This document shows, piece by piece, positions 17,417 to 26,671 of a DNA stretch of 64,000 nt. Every line of letters starts with the position of its first letter. The first letter of the stretch is position 1. A program made the translations under genes and the position numbers. A model generated the notes under the pieces. That model saw only the letters and a list, made by a program, of their open reading frames with translations. It had not been told where the DNA came from and did no database searches. Source of the stretch: an uncultured Prevotellaceae bacterium (GTDB taxonomy: Bacteria; Bacteroidota; Bacteroidia; Bacteroidales; Bacteroidaceae); the NCBI GenBank assembly GCA_902767775.1, contig CACXIP010000016.1, positions 62,001 through 126,000 on the forward strand, given 5' to 3'.

Positions 17417-20400
17417 TTATTTCCGAAAAACTTTCTTCACAGTCCCATTCTGCAGGCGAACGATGTTGAGACCAGGAGCCAGTTGGGAACGGCTTGTGCC
17501 ATCGGCGCCATAAATGGCAGAAACCGGGGTAGGCATATGCAGTATGTTGTTGTCCACACCAGTACCATCGTTGGCTTTGGCTTTCAGACTTAGTCCGCCA
17601 TATTCGTTGACGGCTTGCACCTGATAGGTACCCTCCGTCGTCATGGGATAGGAAGTTTGCGTGGTGAAGCCCACCACCTCGTCATTACATGTCACCACAT
17701 AGCAGATGGCAAAAGGTACAGACTGCCATGAAACGGTACCATTTTTCTGCTCTGGTTGTGGTGCCTCGCAAGCCTCACACATCAGGTCAGGCTGCCAGGA
17801 GTCGCTGCCCCCCACCACGTTCTTGATGGTATATTGAGCAGCCTCCTCGTCTGTGAGATAATTTTTGGCAGTGCCATAAATACGCTCACCGTTGTTGTTG
17901 ACATAGTAGTAGGTGTTGCGTCGCTGACTGAGGTCTACAGGATTTCCGTCGGCATCCACTGTGTTGTAGTCAGCCCAAAGCACGGGCAGTCCTCCCATGG
18001 TCTCATACCATCCCTTTGCGGGAATATTGACGAAAGTCTGCGTGTTGATATAAACCGTCTTAGGACTGTTTTTCCAAGGCCTGCCCAGCCACACGTCGGT
18101 GACGTTCATTCCCTTCAACGGGCGGATGACACAGTTTTGGAACACATAGCCCCATTTCACGTCGGCAGCATGCGAAGGTGCCACGATATATCCTCCTGAT
18201 GGCCGGTTGATCTCGAGCGTGTCGCCGTCGAGGAAAACATTGCCGGAGTTGTATATGAAGTCGACTGCTCCTTCGATTAGCGAGTGGCGGATATAATGAC
18301 GGTTGTTGGAGGCAGATGAAGTAATCCATGTGTCTTGGTAAGACAGCAGGCGCACATGGTTCATTGTGATGCGGTCGCCGATGGTGTTGAGGGCTAAGGC
18401 CTGTGGTCCAGCCTGTTTCTCATGTCCCCAAGTATTCTCCATGGTGAGGTTCTCGATGAACGTGTTGTTGGCATTCACCACCATGGTTGCCCCAACGCTC
18501 ACGTGCACAGCATTGTCGCCACCGCTGAGGCGGCTGTCGCAGATGACAGTCTTGTCGCGGTCCTGTCCGATGAGGTGTAGATAGGGCTTCCTTGCCGGAA
18601 TGTCGACATGTTCTTCATACCGCCCGTTCTTGATGAAGATAAGCCATGGGGTGCCCCTTCCTGCCGGTGCGTTATCGATGGCGTCCTGTATGGTGGTATA
18701 GTTGCCTGAACCATCCTGTGCCACCACGGCGTCATACAGGCGTGGAGCAGGCTGGCTGCGCTCCATAGTGGTGAATGATATGGTAGTGGTTGCCACAGGC
18801 CGTCCGCTACGGCTGGTGAGCACCCCTTCGGGCATCACAAAGTCGTAGGCCGTGGAGTATTGGAGTCCTGAATAGGTGAAGATTGCGGTCTTTCCGCTGA
18901 TGATGGGTGAGAGTTCCTCGCCATTGAGCATAGCCGTTCCCTCTCCCGCCACGATTTTCTTGTCGAAGGTAAGGATGATGCTTCCGTTGGCCGACACGCC
19001 GACGGCACCATCCGAAGGATTGCTGCTTACGAGTGTGGCTGTCTCGTCGGCCAGAGCGCTTGCGTCGGCAGTGACGAAAATATCGGTGATGGCCAGTCCG
19101 TCGTAGTCAGTGTCATTCCCTATGAGGGGAGCTGTGCGGTCTGGCATCCATCGGATATAGACCCTCTCTTTGTCGTCGGCTTCTGAAGGCAGTTGGAACT
19201 CGTTGTCGAACCATCCGTTTCCAGTAAGGTTGAACGTACCTATCCGTGTGTAATCCTTTCCATCGATGGAATACTCCACGTGATTCACCGAATAAGTGTT
19301 GTATCCCACACCCAAGGCACTGGCTACCTTTAGGTTAGAGTAACCTTTGGCAGAGAACGAAATCTCGAAATAGAGATTTTGGCTACGGGGCTTCCATATT
19401 CTGGCAGCCCAACGTCCATTCTCCGCACCGTTGTTGATGCCTCTTGTCAGCCAACTTGAGGTCTGCCCCTCGGCATTATGGAGCGAGAGAATACCGGCAT
19501 TCTCTGTGTCACTCTTATAGTCTGCAGCCCGCTCTTGATTAGGTTGGTCGAAGTAGAAATCCCATCCCACGATATAGTCGACGGCAGAGAAATTGGCTGT
19601 CAGCTGTTTGTCTTCGTCCATCCTTACTATGCGCACGGGGTCGGTCGATAGGTCGTCCCATCCTATGAAAGTGAGGATTTTGTTGTTATGTGCCGTAAGT
19701 CTCACCTCGGAGCCTTCCTCATACATACGCTTCCCGTCGATGAAGGTTCCGGCTGGCTCCACGCTGACGAGGTTCGTCTGTGCCCCATCAGTGAGGGTTA
19801 GGTCGAGCTGGTAGGTGTTGATGTGTTCGAATGCCCCTGTCAACTCCGTATCGGTCGTGATGGTGAACGTATAAGGATTCGCTGTGGAAACCACATTTCC
19901 ATCAGGACTGGTCCAGGCCTTGAAATGATAACCGAAATTCTCCGTAGTCGAAATGGTCACTTGGTCGCCCACATCAAAGGTGTCGGCATTGGGGGTGATG
20001 GTTACTTTTCCAGCCTCTTCAGGCACCTGCACAACGAGTCGGCATTGTGTCACATCTTGGATTGTTCCTTCCACTATACCCTCGATGACTATATTCCCAA
20101 ATCCCACCTGTTTGGTGTTGCCCAGCGAATAGAGGTTGAGCCTCAGTCCGCATAGGCCATCGCTGGCTGATATTCCGGAGAGTTCCTGTGACCATTCGGT
20201 CTTGTTGGGAGTTGCGTTGTTTCGAGCAGGGATGATGGCCTTGGCCAGACTGATAATCTGACCGTCGCCGCCCACCCATGAGGCATCAATTTTGCCGCCG
20301 TCGGTACCAAAGCGTGTGGTGACGAACGACACCTTGACAGGAGTGAACCGCAGGCCGTTTTTCGGAATGAACAGGAAGTCCACGGCATTGCCCTCGTTGG

Positions 20401-20707
20401 CACTGCCTTCGTTCGATATTACAGGTTGAAACTGAGTCTGCGACATCGAGACGCCTTTGATGGTGAGGCCATCGCCATGAGTGGAATAGCTTGTTTTGAA
20501 ATAGGTGTCGGCATCGTTGGCCAGTCCGAACACTGCGGTTTGTCCTTCCGTACCCTGGTCGAACGGAAAGGTGATGGTGACATGTTCATCTGAAACCACA
20601 TCATTGAGAATTTTTGACATTTGCGGCATAGTCATATCAGACTCCATGCCTTGGGCCATAATCAGCAGGCAACCACACAGAATTGTAAGAAGCAGACGTT
20701 TCATCAT
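17417..20707 (-). CDS. Secreted multidomain pectinesterase
   Basis: A 1096-residue protein with a signal peptide (KRLLLTILCGCLLIMAQG). After an N-terminal beta domain come two InlB-B-like repeat segments (about residues 225-375, KVTITPNADTFDVGDQV and FIGWDD), a carbohydrate-binding-like region, and a Big_5-type Ig domain (NPSDGAVGVSANGSIILTFDK). A carbohydrate esterase family 8 domain follows at about residues 657-985. Its QDT, GAVDFIYNSG and WLGRPW motifs hold the catalytic Gln, Asp and Arg. A short T9SS-like tail ends the protein. It would remove methyl esters from pectin at the cell surface. Catalytic pectinesterases are usually about 300-400 residues, so the added modules are notable. Confidence 0.93.
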   Translation of the reverse strand: MMKRLLLTILCGCLLIMAQGMESDMTMPQMSKILNDVVSDEHVTITFPFDQGTEGQTAVFGLANDADTYFKTSYSTHGDGLTIKGVSMSQTQFQPVISNEGSANEGNAVDFLFIPKNGLRFTPVKVSFVTTRFGTDGGKIDASWVGGDGQIISLAKAIIPARNNATPNKTEWSQELSGISASDGLCGLRLNLYSLGNTKQVGFGNIVIEGIVEGTIQDVTQCRLVVQVPEEAGKVTITPNADTFDVGDQVTISTTENFGYHFKAWTSPDGNVVSTANPYTFTITTDTELTGAFEHINTYQLDLTLTDGAQTNLVSVEPAGTFIDGKRMYEEGSEVRLTAHNNKILTFIGWDDLSTDPVRIVRMDEDKQLTANFSAVDYIVGWDFYFDQPNQERAADYKSDTENAGILSLHNAEGQTSSWLTRGINNGAENGRWAARIWKPRSQNLYFEISFSAKGYSNLKVASALGVGYNTYSVNHVEYSIDGKDYTRIGTFNLTGNGWFDNEFQLPSEADDKERVYIRWMPDRTAPLIGNDTDYDGLAITDIFVTADASALADETATLVSSNPSDGAVGVSANGSIILTFDKKIVAGEGTAMLNGEELSPIISGKTAIFTYSGLQYSTAYDFVMPEGVLTSRSGRPVATTTISFTTMERSQPAPRLYDAVVAQDGSGNYTTIQDAIDNAPAGRGTPWLIFIKNGRYEEHVDIPARKPYLHLIGQDRDKTVICDSRLSGGDNAVHVSVGATMVVNANNTFIENLTMENTWGHEKQAGPQALALNTIGDRITMNHVRLLSYQDTWITSSASNNRHYIRHSLIEGAVDFIYNSGNVFLDGDTLEINRPSGGYIVAPSHAADVKWGYVFQNCVIRPLKGMNVTDVWLGRPWKNSPKTVYINTQTFVNIPAKGWYETMGGLPVLWADYNTVDADGNPVDLSQRRNTYYYVNNNGERIYGTAKNYLTDEEAAQYTIKNVVGGSDSWQPDLMCEACEAPQPEQKNGTVSWQSVPFAICYVVTCNDEVVGFTTQTSYPMTTEGTYQVQAVNEYGGLSLKAKANDGTGVDNNILHMPTPVSAIYGADGTSRSQLAPGLNIVRLQNGTVKKVFRK

Positions 20708-20883
20708 TATTAGTAGTTTGTTTTCAGCTTTATTTCACGACCTCTCGCAAGAAGGTTGTAAAGATACGCATTTCCTTTGAGATTATACTAAAATGATGAG
20801 GAAAAAAGAGTTTCTTAATAATGTTTCTTTATTGACGAGGGTACAGGAAAGAAAGAACTCTATCATAAAAAACTACGATTTTG

Positions 20884-20914
20884 TTGCTTTTACCTTCGGT
20901 TTGCACTATCTTTG
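20884..20914 (+). promoter_or_regulatory. Canonical promoter in front of the flavin-reductase remnant
   Basis: TTG at 20884-20886 and TATCTTTG at 20907-20914 are 20 nt apart, the ideal Bacteroidetes spacing. The ATG of the broken gene follows 37 nt later. The 15-mer around the -7 box recurs in the cobalamin-riboswitch promoter near 61690. Confidence 0.8.
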
Positions 20915-20951
20915 CATAGTTAAGCAAAGTAAACTACAAAAGAAGAAAGAT

Positions 20952-21035
20952 ATGAAGGAAATCAACTACAAGGACATGAAGTTCAACCCGTTCAACCTCA
21001 TAGGAGGTGAATGGATGTTGGTAACTCCGGCGTGA
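20952..21035 (+). pseudogene. Truncated flavin reductase-family gene (first 27 codons)
   Basis: The peptide MKEINYKDMKFNPFNLIG continues to EWMLVTPA and stops. This matches the N-terminus of Bacteroidales flavin reductase-like FMN-binding proteins (normally about 190 residues, opening with an INYKE..NPF.LIG.EWMLVTAG-type pattern, from memory). The rest of the domain is not seen in any frame downstream. The promoter upstream is intact. A deletion or replacement after codon 27 seems likely. Confidence 0.6.
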
Positions 21036-21098
21036 CGGAATGATAGAACTCGTCGCCAACGGCAAAAAGGAGCGAAAAGAAAAGATATAGTTTGAGAA

Positions 21099-21413
21099 AT
21101 GATTGATGTTCCATCTTCGTCCGACACGACTCGGCATAATACAAGCGAGCTTGACTCTGCACTCGCTGCTTCGTTCGTTGATTTTGATGCCATCTGGCGT
21201 TATCAAGACGAGGTGAGGACTTGTGTCAATGCCACTCTTGGCGACTGTATCTGGAATCTTGACTACAATCCCATCCGGCAGTGCATTGAACTGGAACTCA
21301 AACGGCATCTTGATGACGAGGAACTGGCAATGCTGACGAGCCAGTTCACCATTCCCGCCGACTACGACGGAGAAGGTGCCAGTGGGTCGATGTTTGTGAT
21401 TTATCCCTGGTGA
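21099..21413 (+). CDS. Hypothetical protein downstream of the flavin-reductase remnant
   Basis: A 104-codon frame with balanced composition in its second half (LDYNPIRQCIELELKRHLDDEELAML) and no signal peptide or recognised domain. Its first third overlaps a dispersed repeat block (21126-21170) also present at 8745-8790. The start may therefore be artefactual, or the gene's 5' end may have been remade by the repeat. No convincing ribosome-binding site is seen. The minus strand of the same stretch is also open. Treat as uncertain. Confidence 0.35.
   Translation: MIDVPSSSDTTRHNTSELDSALAASFVDFDAIWRYQDEVRTCVNATLGDCIWNLDYNPIRQCIELELKRHLDDEELAMLTSQFTIPADYDGEGASGSMFVIYPW
21126..21170 (+). repeat. 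Second copy of the dispersed CTCGGCAT/AAGCxAGCTT/CTGCACTCG element
   Basis: The order CTCGGCAT, AAGCGAGCTT, CTGCACTCG repeats the block seen at 8750-8790 with small changes in spacing. It lies inside the 5' part of the hypothetical ORF. Confidence 0.5.
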
Positions 21414-21565
21414 AACTTTAAAGACGATTTCGTATTGTCAATAATAGTCATATAGTGTATACATATTGGTTGATAGGGGGTGGTTTGGAAACATCCTGTG
21501 GTTAAATGTTTCATTTCGTATATCATTGTGATACATAATTAAGGAGAACATTTGACAAAAAAGTG

Positions 21566-21621
21566 TAATTTTGCACCCAATAACTAAAAATGCAAAGGCT
21601 CGTGGTCTGTTGAGCCTTTTT
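21566..21621 (+). promoter_or_regulatory. -7 box followed at once by a terminator hairpin upstream of the CotH gene
   Basis: TAATTTTG (21566-21573) is followed by a 7-codon frame (21590-21613, MQRLVVC). That frame overlaps an 8-bp hairpin (AAAGGCTC/GAGCCTTT, 21594-21619) with a T5 tail. The CotH gene starts 22 nt later. The arrangement looks like an attenuator, or a terminator closing an upstream short RNA. The preceding 140 bases (21421-21560) hold nothing else recognisable. Confidence 0.5.
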
Positions 21622-21642
21622 CACTGAATAATCTTTCTGCAA

Positions 21643-24600
21643 ATGATATTATCAACTTTGGCAAAAGTGGCTTTGGTCATCAACGAACTGATGGCTTCCA
21701 ACATAGGCACGGCGATGAGTCCTGCCACCAATTTCGACAGTTGGATAGAGGTGTATAACCCAACGGAACAAACCATCGACCTCGGTGGAATGTACCTGAG
21801 CAATCAGGCAGACAACCTGACGCTGTGGCAGATGCCAAAGAATATGGGTACAGTGCCCGCAAAGGGATTCAAGGTCATCTGGCTGGGGTCAAACAACATC
21901 AAGCATGACCAGGCTCCCTTTAAACTCGACTGCGATGGTGGAGCCATCTTCATTAGCGATGCACAAGGAGAATTGGTCGTCAGCATGCAGTATCCCGAGG
22001 CGATGAGCCGCACTTCCTACGCAAGGATGGAAGATGGTACGGGAGAGTGGGGATGGACGGCCGATGCCACCCCGGGAGCTACAAATGCCACGTCGGTATT
22101 CGCCACAAAGAGGCTTGAACCACCTGTTGTGGACACCGACAGCAAGATATTCACCAACACCCTGTCGTTGAATGTCGCCATCCCAGAGGGCGCAACCCTT
22201 ATCTACACCACCGATGGCAGTCTGCCTAAACCACCTAAAGCGATAGATGTCCAACAAGAATGGACCAACTTCATCGTCAATGGCGACTGCGAGGGAGATG
22301 ACGTGACCTGTCTCGTAGGAAAGGATGGCGAAAGCGGCGGTGAGTTCGATACCCACATTCTCGACGGTGTGGGCTACAACGGCTCACGAGGCATCAAGGT
22401 GCATTCCATTGCCAATCCCTCACAGGACTGGGATACGCAGTTCTTTGTATATACACCCGACCATGTGTGGGAGGCTGGCGAGAAATATCGGTTCAAAATC
22501 AAGGTACGTGCCGACCGTAACGCCCATGTCTCCGTGCAGGCGCATTCCACACCAAGCAATTATATCACTTGGCAGGTGATGGACAATGGCTATGACATCA
22601 CGACGAAATGGAAAGAAATCGTTTATGAGGGAACTGTGACAACCGAACAGTCGGGATTCAATGGAAGTATGCAGACCATCGCATTCAACCTCAATGAGTT
22701 GAGAGGCACGGAAAACAATTACTATTTCGATGACATCTCATGGGAATTGTTCAATGGCAGTGCCAAACAGGATAGCCAAATCAGCGAGGACGGTAAATTC
22801 ACCATCAACAATACTACCAATTACTGTTTCCGACTCGTCAAGGAGGGGTGGCTGCCCAGTGTGCCTGTCACTCGCTCCTACATCAAGACATCCAACCAAT
22901 ACACCATACCCGTTGTCTCCATCGTGGGTGACAGACGGTATTTCACCGATTCGCAATGGGGCATTGACACCAAGGGAAACAACGGAAAAACAGGCAATGG
23001 CCAGGATACACCTGCCAATTGGAACATGGACTGGGAGCGACCTGTCAACTTCTCCTTCATCACTCCAGAGGGCGTGATGGCCATCAACCAGGATGTGGAA
23101 ATCTCCGTGTCGGGAGGATGGACACGCTCTGCCAATCCCAGGTCATTCAAACTGAAGTCTGGAAAGGAGTTTGATGGTCAAAACCATCTCGACTATCAGT
23201 TCTTCCCCCAGAAACCCTATCTGAGAAATCAGGTCATTTTGCTGCGCAACGGCGGTAATGACGTGTGGGAGAACAACGGAAGTCGCTTCCTCGACCCTGC
23301 CCTCCAGACCATCGTGCAGCGGTCGGGCATCAATATCGACTTGCAGTCGTATGTGCCTGTCATGGAGTATGTCAACGGTGAACTGAGAGGTGTCCTCAAT
23401 ATGCGCGAGCCCAACAACAAGAAGTTTGTGTCTGCCAACTATGGCTATGACGACGATTTCATCGACATGTTTGAGATGGACGCTGACTCCAATGTCGTCA
23501 TGATGGTGGGAAGCAGCGATACCCTTGACCGCATCTATGAACTTGGCGAACAAGCTCCCGACGTGAATGCCTACGAGGAACTCAAGCAAATCCTCGATAT
23601 CGATGAGTTCATCAACTATATGGCTATCGAACTCTTCCTCGGTTCAAGCGACTGGCCACACAACAACATCAAGGGGTTCAGAGACCAGAACGACGGTCGA
23701 TACCGCTTCGTGCTCTTCGACCTTGACTTTGCATTCAAAAACAGCAACCCGTTCCAAGCCTTTGCCGATGACCAGTGGCATACCTTCAACTACATCTACG
23801 ACTTGGATGAGTCGAGGTATGAGGAAATCAAATTGGTCACCTTCTTCCTCAATATGCTCAGGAACGATGAGTTCCGCAAGCAGTTCATTGATACCTACTG
23901 TCTTATCGGGGGCAGTGTGTTTGATAAGGAGAAAGGTACTGCCATCGTCAACGAATTGGCTGATTTCGTCCGCCCCATGATGCAACTGGATGGATGGAGA
24001 AGTCCCGATACGTCTGCCAACCTCATCATCAGCAAACTCAATACGCTCAATGAGTCGATGATCAATTGCATGCATAAGTTCGACAGGATGAAACTCTCGA
24101 GCGTGAGAAAACGGAATGTGGTGCTTGGCACAGACACAAAGGGTGCTCATCTCTATGTCAACGGACTTGAGGTGCCATATGCTGAATTCAATGGCTCGCT
24201 CTTCCAACCCATCAAACTGGAGGCAAAGGCTCCCGCTGGCTATGCTTTTGAGGGATGGCGGCGCGCTGCCTCCGCGACCAACCAATTGGTGGGGTATGAC
24301 AGTACTTGGAAGTATTATGACAAGGGTGCGCTGAGTGGTACTGTCTGGCGCTCCACCACTTATGATGATAGCTCATGGGCATCGGGCGCTGCCCCGCTGG
24401 GATATAAGATGACGGGCGTGAAAACCACTGTTAGTTACGGAAGCGATGCCAACCAGAAGAATCCCACTACCTATTTCCGCAAGACGGTCAACCTGAAGAA
24501 CGCTCCAAAGAGCGATGACCTCTTCATTCTCGACTATCAGGTGGACGATGGTTTCATCATCTATGTCAATGGCAGGGAAGCCGGACGTGTGAACATGCCT

Positions 24601-25647
24601 ACAGGAACGGTCAATTTCAATACTTTCTCCAGTTCATACGCAGAGGATGTGCCGCTTAAGGGCTCAATATCCCTGCCAGCCTCGCCTTTCCGCAGTGGCG
24701 AGAATGTCATCGCTGTAGAGGTGCATAACAACAGCGCCACCTCATCAGACCTTTATTGGACAGCACAGTTGCTGACATCGGTGGATGTAGCCGATGGCAG
24801 TTACCTCTCCACAGATGCAGTTTTCGACCTGCCCAATGAGGTCAGCATCAATCTGGTGGCTTGCTTCTCACCGCTGTCGCAGGAGGAGCGTGCAGCGCAG
24901 GGTGTCACTCCCGTACGTATCAATGAGGTGAGTGCCGCCAACGGCATCTTTGTCAATGAATATTTCAAACGTAACGACTGGGTGGAACTCTACAACACCA
25001 CCGACAAGGGCATTGATGTGGAGGGCATGTATCTATCTGACAATGCCAGTAAACCGAAGAAATATCAAATCACCAAGGGTGAGACAAATGCCTCTACGGT
25101 GATTCCGCCTCATGGCTACCTCATTGTCTGGTGCGACAAACTCGACCCTGTCTCACAGTTGCATGCTTCCTTCAAACTTGATGCCGAGGGTGGCGAGGTG
25201 CTGCTGACGGCTGCCGATGAGTCGTGGACCGACCGCCTGGTCTATCCTTCGCTTAAAGAGGATGAATCGGTGGGACGGTATCCTGACGGAACCAACAATG
25301 TCTATGTGATGAACATACCCACCATCGCCAAGACCAACCTCACTACCAGTTATCAGGTGGATGTGGAGCAGCCCAGCACGAATGGTGTACACGACCTATT
25401 GGCTGAGAATGTAGGTGGATTGTCCGCACGCTATGCCGCCGGCAAGTTGGTTGTCCGCAGCCAGGCATCAGAGCAGGTCAGCGTGAGTATATATAACCTC
25501 GCCGGACAACCTGTAGATAGGATGGGGGCCACGCTCCGAGGTGGATATGCCGAAGTAGCTATGGGACAGTTGCCCTCCGGAGTCTACATCGCTCGCATCA
25601 CTGATGCACAGGGGCATCGAACTTCCTGCAAGTTTGTGAAGAAATAG
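21643..25647 (+). CDS. Large secreted CotH-kinase/lamin-tail protein with T9SS C-terminus
   Basis: A 1334-residue modular protein. Residues ~12-155 form a lamin-tail domain (INELMASN, DSWIEVYNPTEQTIDLGGMYLS). Next are a chitobiase-like strand (LIYTTDGSLP), a carbohydrate-binding-like module (~200-370), and a CotH kinase-like domain (~420-780; LDPALQTIVQRSGI, GVLNMREPNNKKF, RYRFVLFDLDFAFKN). A galactose-binding-like segment, a second lamin-tail domain (~1090-1240) and a T9SS sorting domain (VSIYNLAGQPVDR to the end) follow. Bacillus CotH phosphorylates spore-coat proteins; here secreted protein or glycan targets are possible. The start lacks a charged signal peptide, so the true N-terminus is unsure. 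Confidence 0.88.
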   Translation: MILSTLAKVALVINELMASNIGTAMSPATNFDSWIEVYNPTEQTIDLGGMYLSNQADNLTLWQMPKNMGTVPAKGFKVIWLGSNNIKHDQAPFKLDCDGGAIFISDAQGELVVSMQYPEAMSRTSYARMEDGTGEWGWTADATPGATNATSVFATKRLEPPVVDTDSKIFTNTLSLNVAIPEGATLIYTTDGSLPKPPKAIDVQQEWTNFIVNGDCEGDDVTCLVGKDGESGGEFDTHILDGVGYNGSRGIKVHSIANPSQDWDTQFFVYTPDHVWEAGEKYRFKIKVRADRNAHVSVQAHSTPSNYITWQVMDNGYDITTKWKEIVYEGTVTTEQSGFNGSMQTIAFNLNELRGTENNYYFDDISWELFNGSAKQDSQISEDGKFTINNTTNYCFRLVKEGWLPSVPVTRSYIKTSNQYTIPVVSIVGDRRYFTDSQWGIDTKGNNGKTGNGQDTPANWNMDWERPVNFSFITPEGVMAINQDVEISVSGGWTRSANPRSFKLKSGKEFDGQNHLDYQFFPQKPYLRNQVILLRNGGNDVWENNGSRFLDPALQTIVQRSGINIDLQSYVPVMEYVNGELRGVLNMREPNNKKFVSANYGYDDDFIDMFEMDADSNVVMMVGSSDTLDRIYELGEQAPDVNAYEELKQILDIDEFINYMAIELFLGSSDWPHNNIKGFRDQNDGRYRFVLFDLDFAFKNSNPFQAFADDQWHTFNYIYDLDESRYEEIKLVTFFLNMLRNDEFRKQFIDTYCLIGGSVFDKEKGTAIVNELADFVRPMMQLDGWRSPDTSANLIISKLNTLNESMINCMHKFDRMKLSSVRKRNVVLGTDTKGAHLYVNGLEVPYAEFNGSLFQPIKLEAKAPAGYAFEGWRRAASATNQLVGYDSTWKYYDKGALSGTVWRSTTYDDSSWASGAAPLGYKMTGVKTTVSYGSDANQKNPTTYFRKTVNLKNAPKSDDLFILDYQVDDGFIIYVNGREAGRVNMPTGTVNFNTFSSSYAEDVPLKGSISLPASPFRSGENVIAVEVHNNSATSSDLYWTAQLLTSVDVADGSYLSTDAVFDLPNEVSINLVACFSPLSQEERAAQGVTPVRINEVSAANGIFVNEYFKRNDWVELYNTTDKGIDVEGMYLSDNASKPKKYQITKGETNASTVIPPHGYLIVWCDKLDPVSQLHASFKLDAEGGEVLLTAADESWTDRLVYPSLKEDESVGRYPDGTNNVYVMNIPTIAKTNLTTSYQVDVEQPSTNGVHDLLAENVGGLSARYAAGKLVVRSQASEQVSVSIYNLAGQPVDRMGATLRGGYAEVAMGQLPSGVYIARITDAQGHRTSCKFVKK

Positions 25648-25674
25648 AAGGAAGGGAGTTTTTGGAATAAACTT

Positions 25675-25706
25675 GTGGGGAGGCTTGTTGTCCAAGTCCT
25701 CCCCAC
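25675..25706 (+). terminator. Hairpin after the CotH gene
   Basis: A perfect 9-bp stem GTGGGGAGG/CCTCCCCAC with a 14-nt loop lies 27 nt after the stop. The U-tail is weak (TTCATG). Confidence 0.6.
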
Positions 25707-25757
25707 TTCATGCGAAAGATATTGATATAAGTTAGAAAAAACGGAGTTCTGTGTTGG

Positions 25758-25818
25758 TTGAAAGTTAGTTGAATCTCAATTGAAAGTTAGTTGAATGTTG
25801 GTCTAATGTTGGTCTAAT
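25758..25818 (+). repeat. G/T-rich tandem repeats between convergent genes
   Basis: A 17-mer TTGAAAGTTAGTTGAAT occurs exactly twice (25758, 25780). GTTGGTCTAAT then occurs twice head to tail (25797, 25808). No function is apparent. Confidence 0.75.
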
Positions 25819-25845
25819 GTTGGTTCTGTGCTGGTTGAGGTGCTG

Positions 25846-26415
25846 TTATGAGAGAGCTGAGAAACTGATGGGAAGGGTATACTTCATCTTTACCGGTCTG
25901 CCGTTCTGCTTGGCGGGAATCCATTTGGGCATCGACTCCAATTTGCTCACCACCTCGCTGCCGAGGATGGAGTTGACAGAATTCTTCACCTGAACATTGC
26001 TGATGCTGCCGTCACTGTTCACGTCAAAGGTGACCACTACCTTGCCCTCGATGTCGTTGACATCAGCCAACATGGGATAGGTGATGTTTTCCTCAATCCA
26101 GTTGTTCAGGGCTTCCTCACCTCCAATGAACTGAGCTGTCTGCTCTTGGGGCTCGAACTTGAATCCGTGATGGAACATCATGCGGTTTCCCATTCTGGGA
26201 CGGAATCCAAAGGCGGATTGTTTCTTCCATTTCTTGTCGTTCTTCTTCATCTGCTTCTCCCAGAAATCCTTCTGCATCTTCATGAGATTGCTCTTGGTGG
26301 CAGAGTCGAGAGTCTCGAAATGGGGTCTCATCATCATTCTGCGATGATTGTTCTGTGCGATGGCGACATTGGCGGTAAGCACACACATGATAATGAAGGC
26401 AAGTAACTTTTTCAT
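25846..26415 (-). CDS. Exported protein with TonB C-terminal domain
   Basis: A 189-residue protein with signal peptide MKKLLAFIIMCVLTANVAIAQ. A basic Met/Lys-rich stretch follows (residues ~25-85). Residues ~95-185 have the TonB_C pattern: EEALNNWIEENITYP, GKVVVTFDVNSDGSISNVQVKNS, VSKLESMPKWIPAKQNGRPVKMKYTLPISF. Ordinary TonB has an uncleaved inner-membrane anchor. Here cleavage after AIA-Q would release it, so it may be a soluble periplasmic TonB-domain protein rather than an energy transducer. No ExbB/D gene is nearby. Confidence 0.8.
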   Translation of the reverse strand: MKKLLAFIIMCVLTANVAIAQNNHRRMMMRPHFETLDSATKSNLMKMQKDFWEKQMKKNDKKWKKQSAFGFRPRMGNRMMFHHGFKFEPQEQTAQFIGGEEALNNWIEENITYPMLADVNDIEGKVVVTFDVNSDGSISNVQVKNSVNSILGSEVVSKLESMPKWIPAKQNGRPVKMKYTLPISFSALS

Positions 26416-26587
26416 AATGCTCTATTTTTTGTTTTTATTTTCTTTGTTTTTTCACTTGCAAAGTTAATGTGGGAATGCCCCTGTTCAAAATGGTTTTCGA
26501 TGAACCCCTGGGATTTTTTCGACGAAATCCCACAATCCACGACTAATTTGTTTTGAAAACCGATATTTTTGCCTACCTTTGACGTGC

Positions 26588-26671
26588 TCAAACGCCCACC
26601 TCTCACGCCCCAAATGCCCAAACACTACCTCCCAAAACGACCAAACGCCCAACCCCCCAAACGCCCAACCA
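26588..26671 (+). repeat. A/C-rich leader repeat before the helicase gene
   Basis: CGCCCAAAC, CGACCAAACG and ACGCCCAAC units run for over 80 nt up to the ATG at 26672. G residues are few and no ribosome-binding site is visible. Confidence 0.75.
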
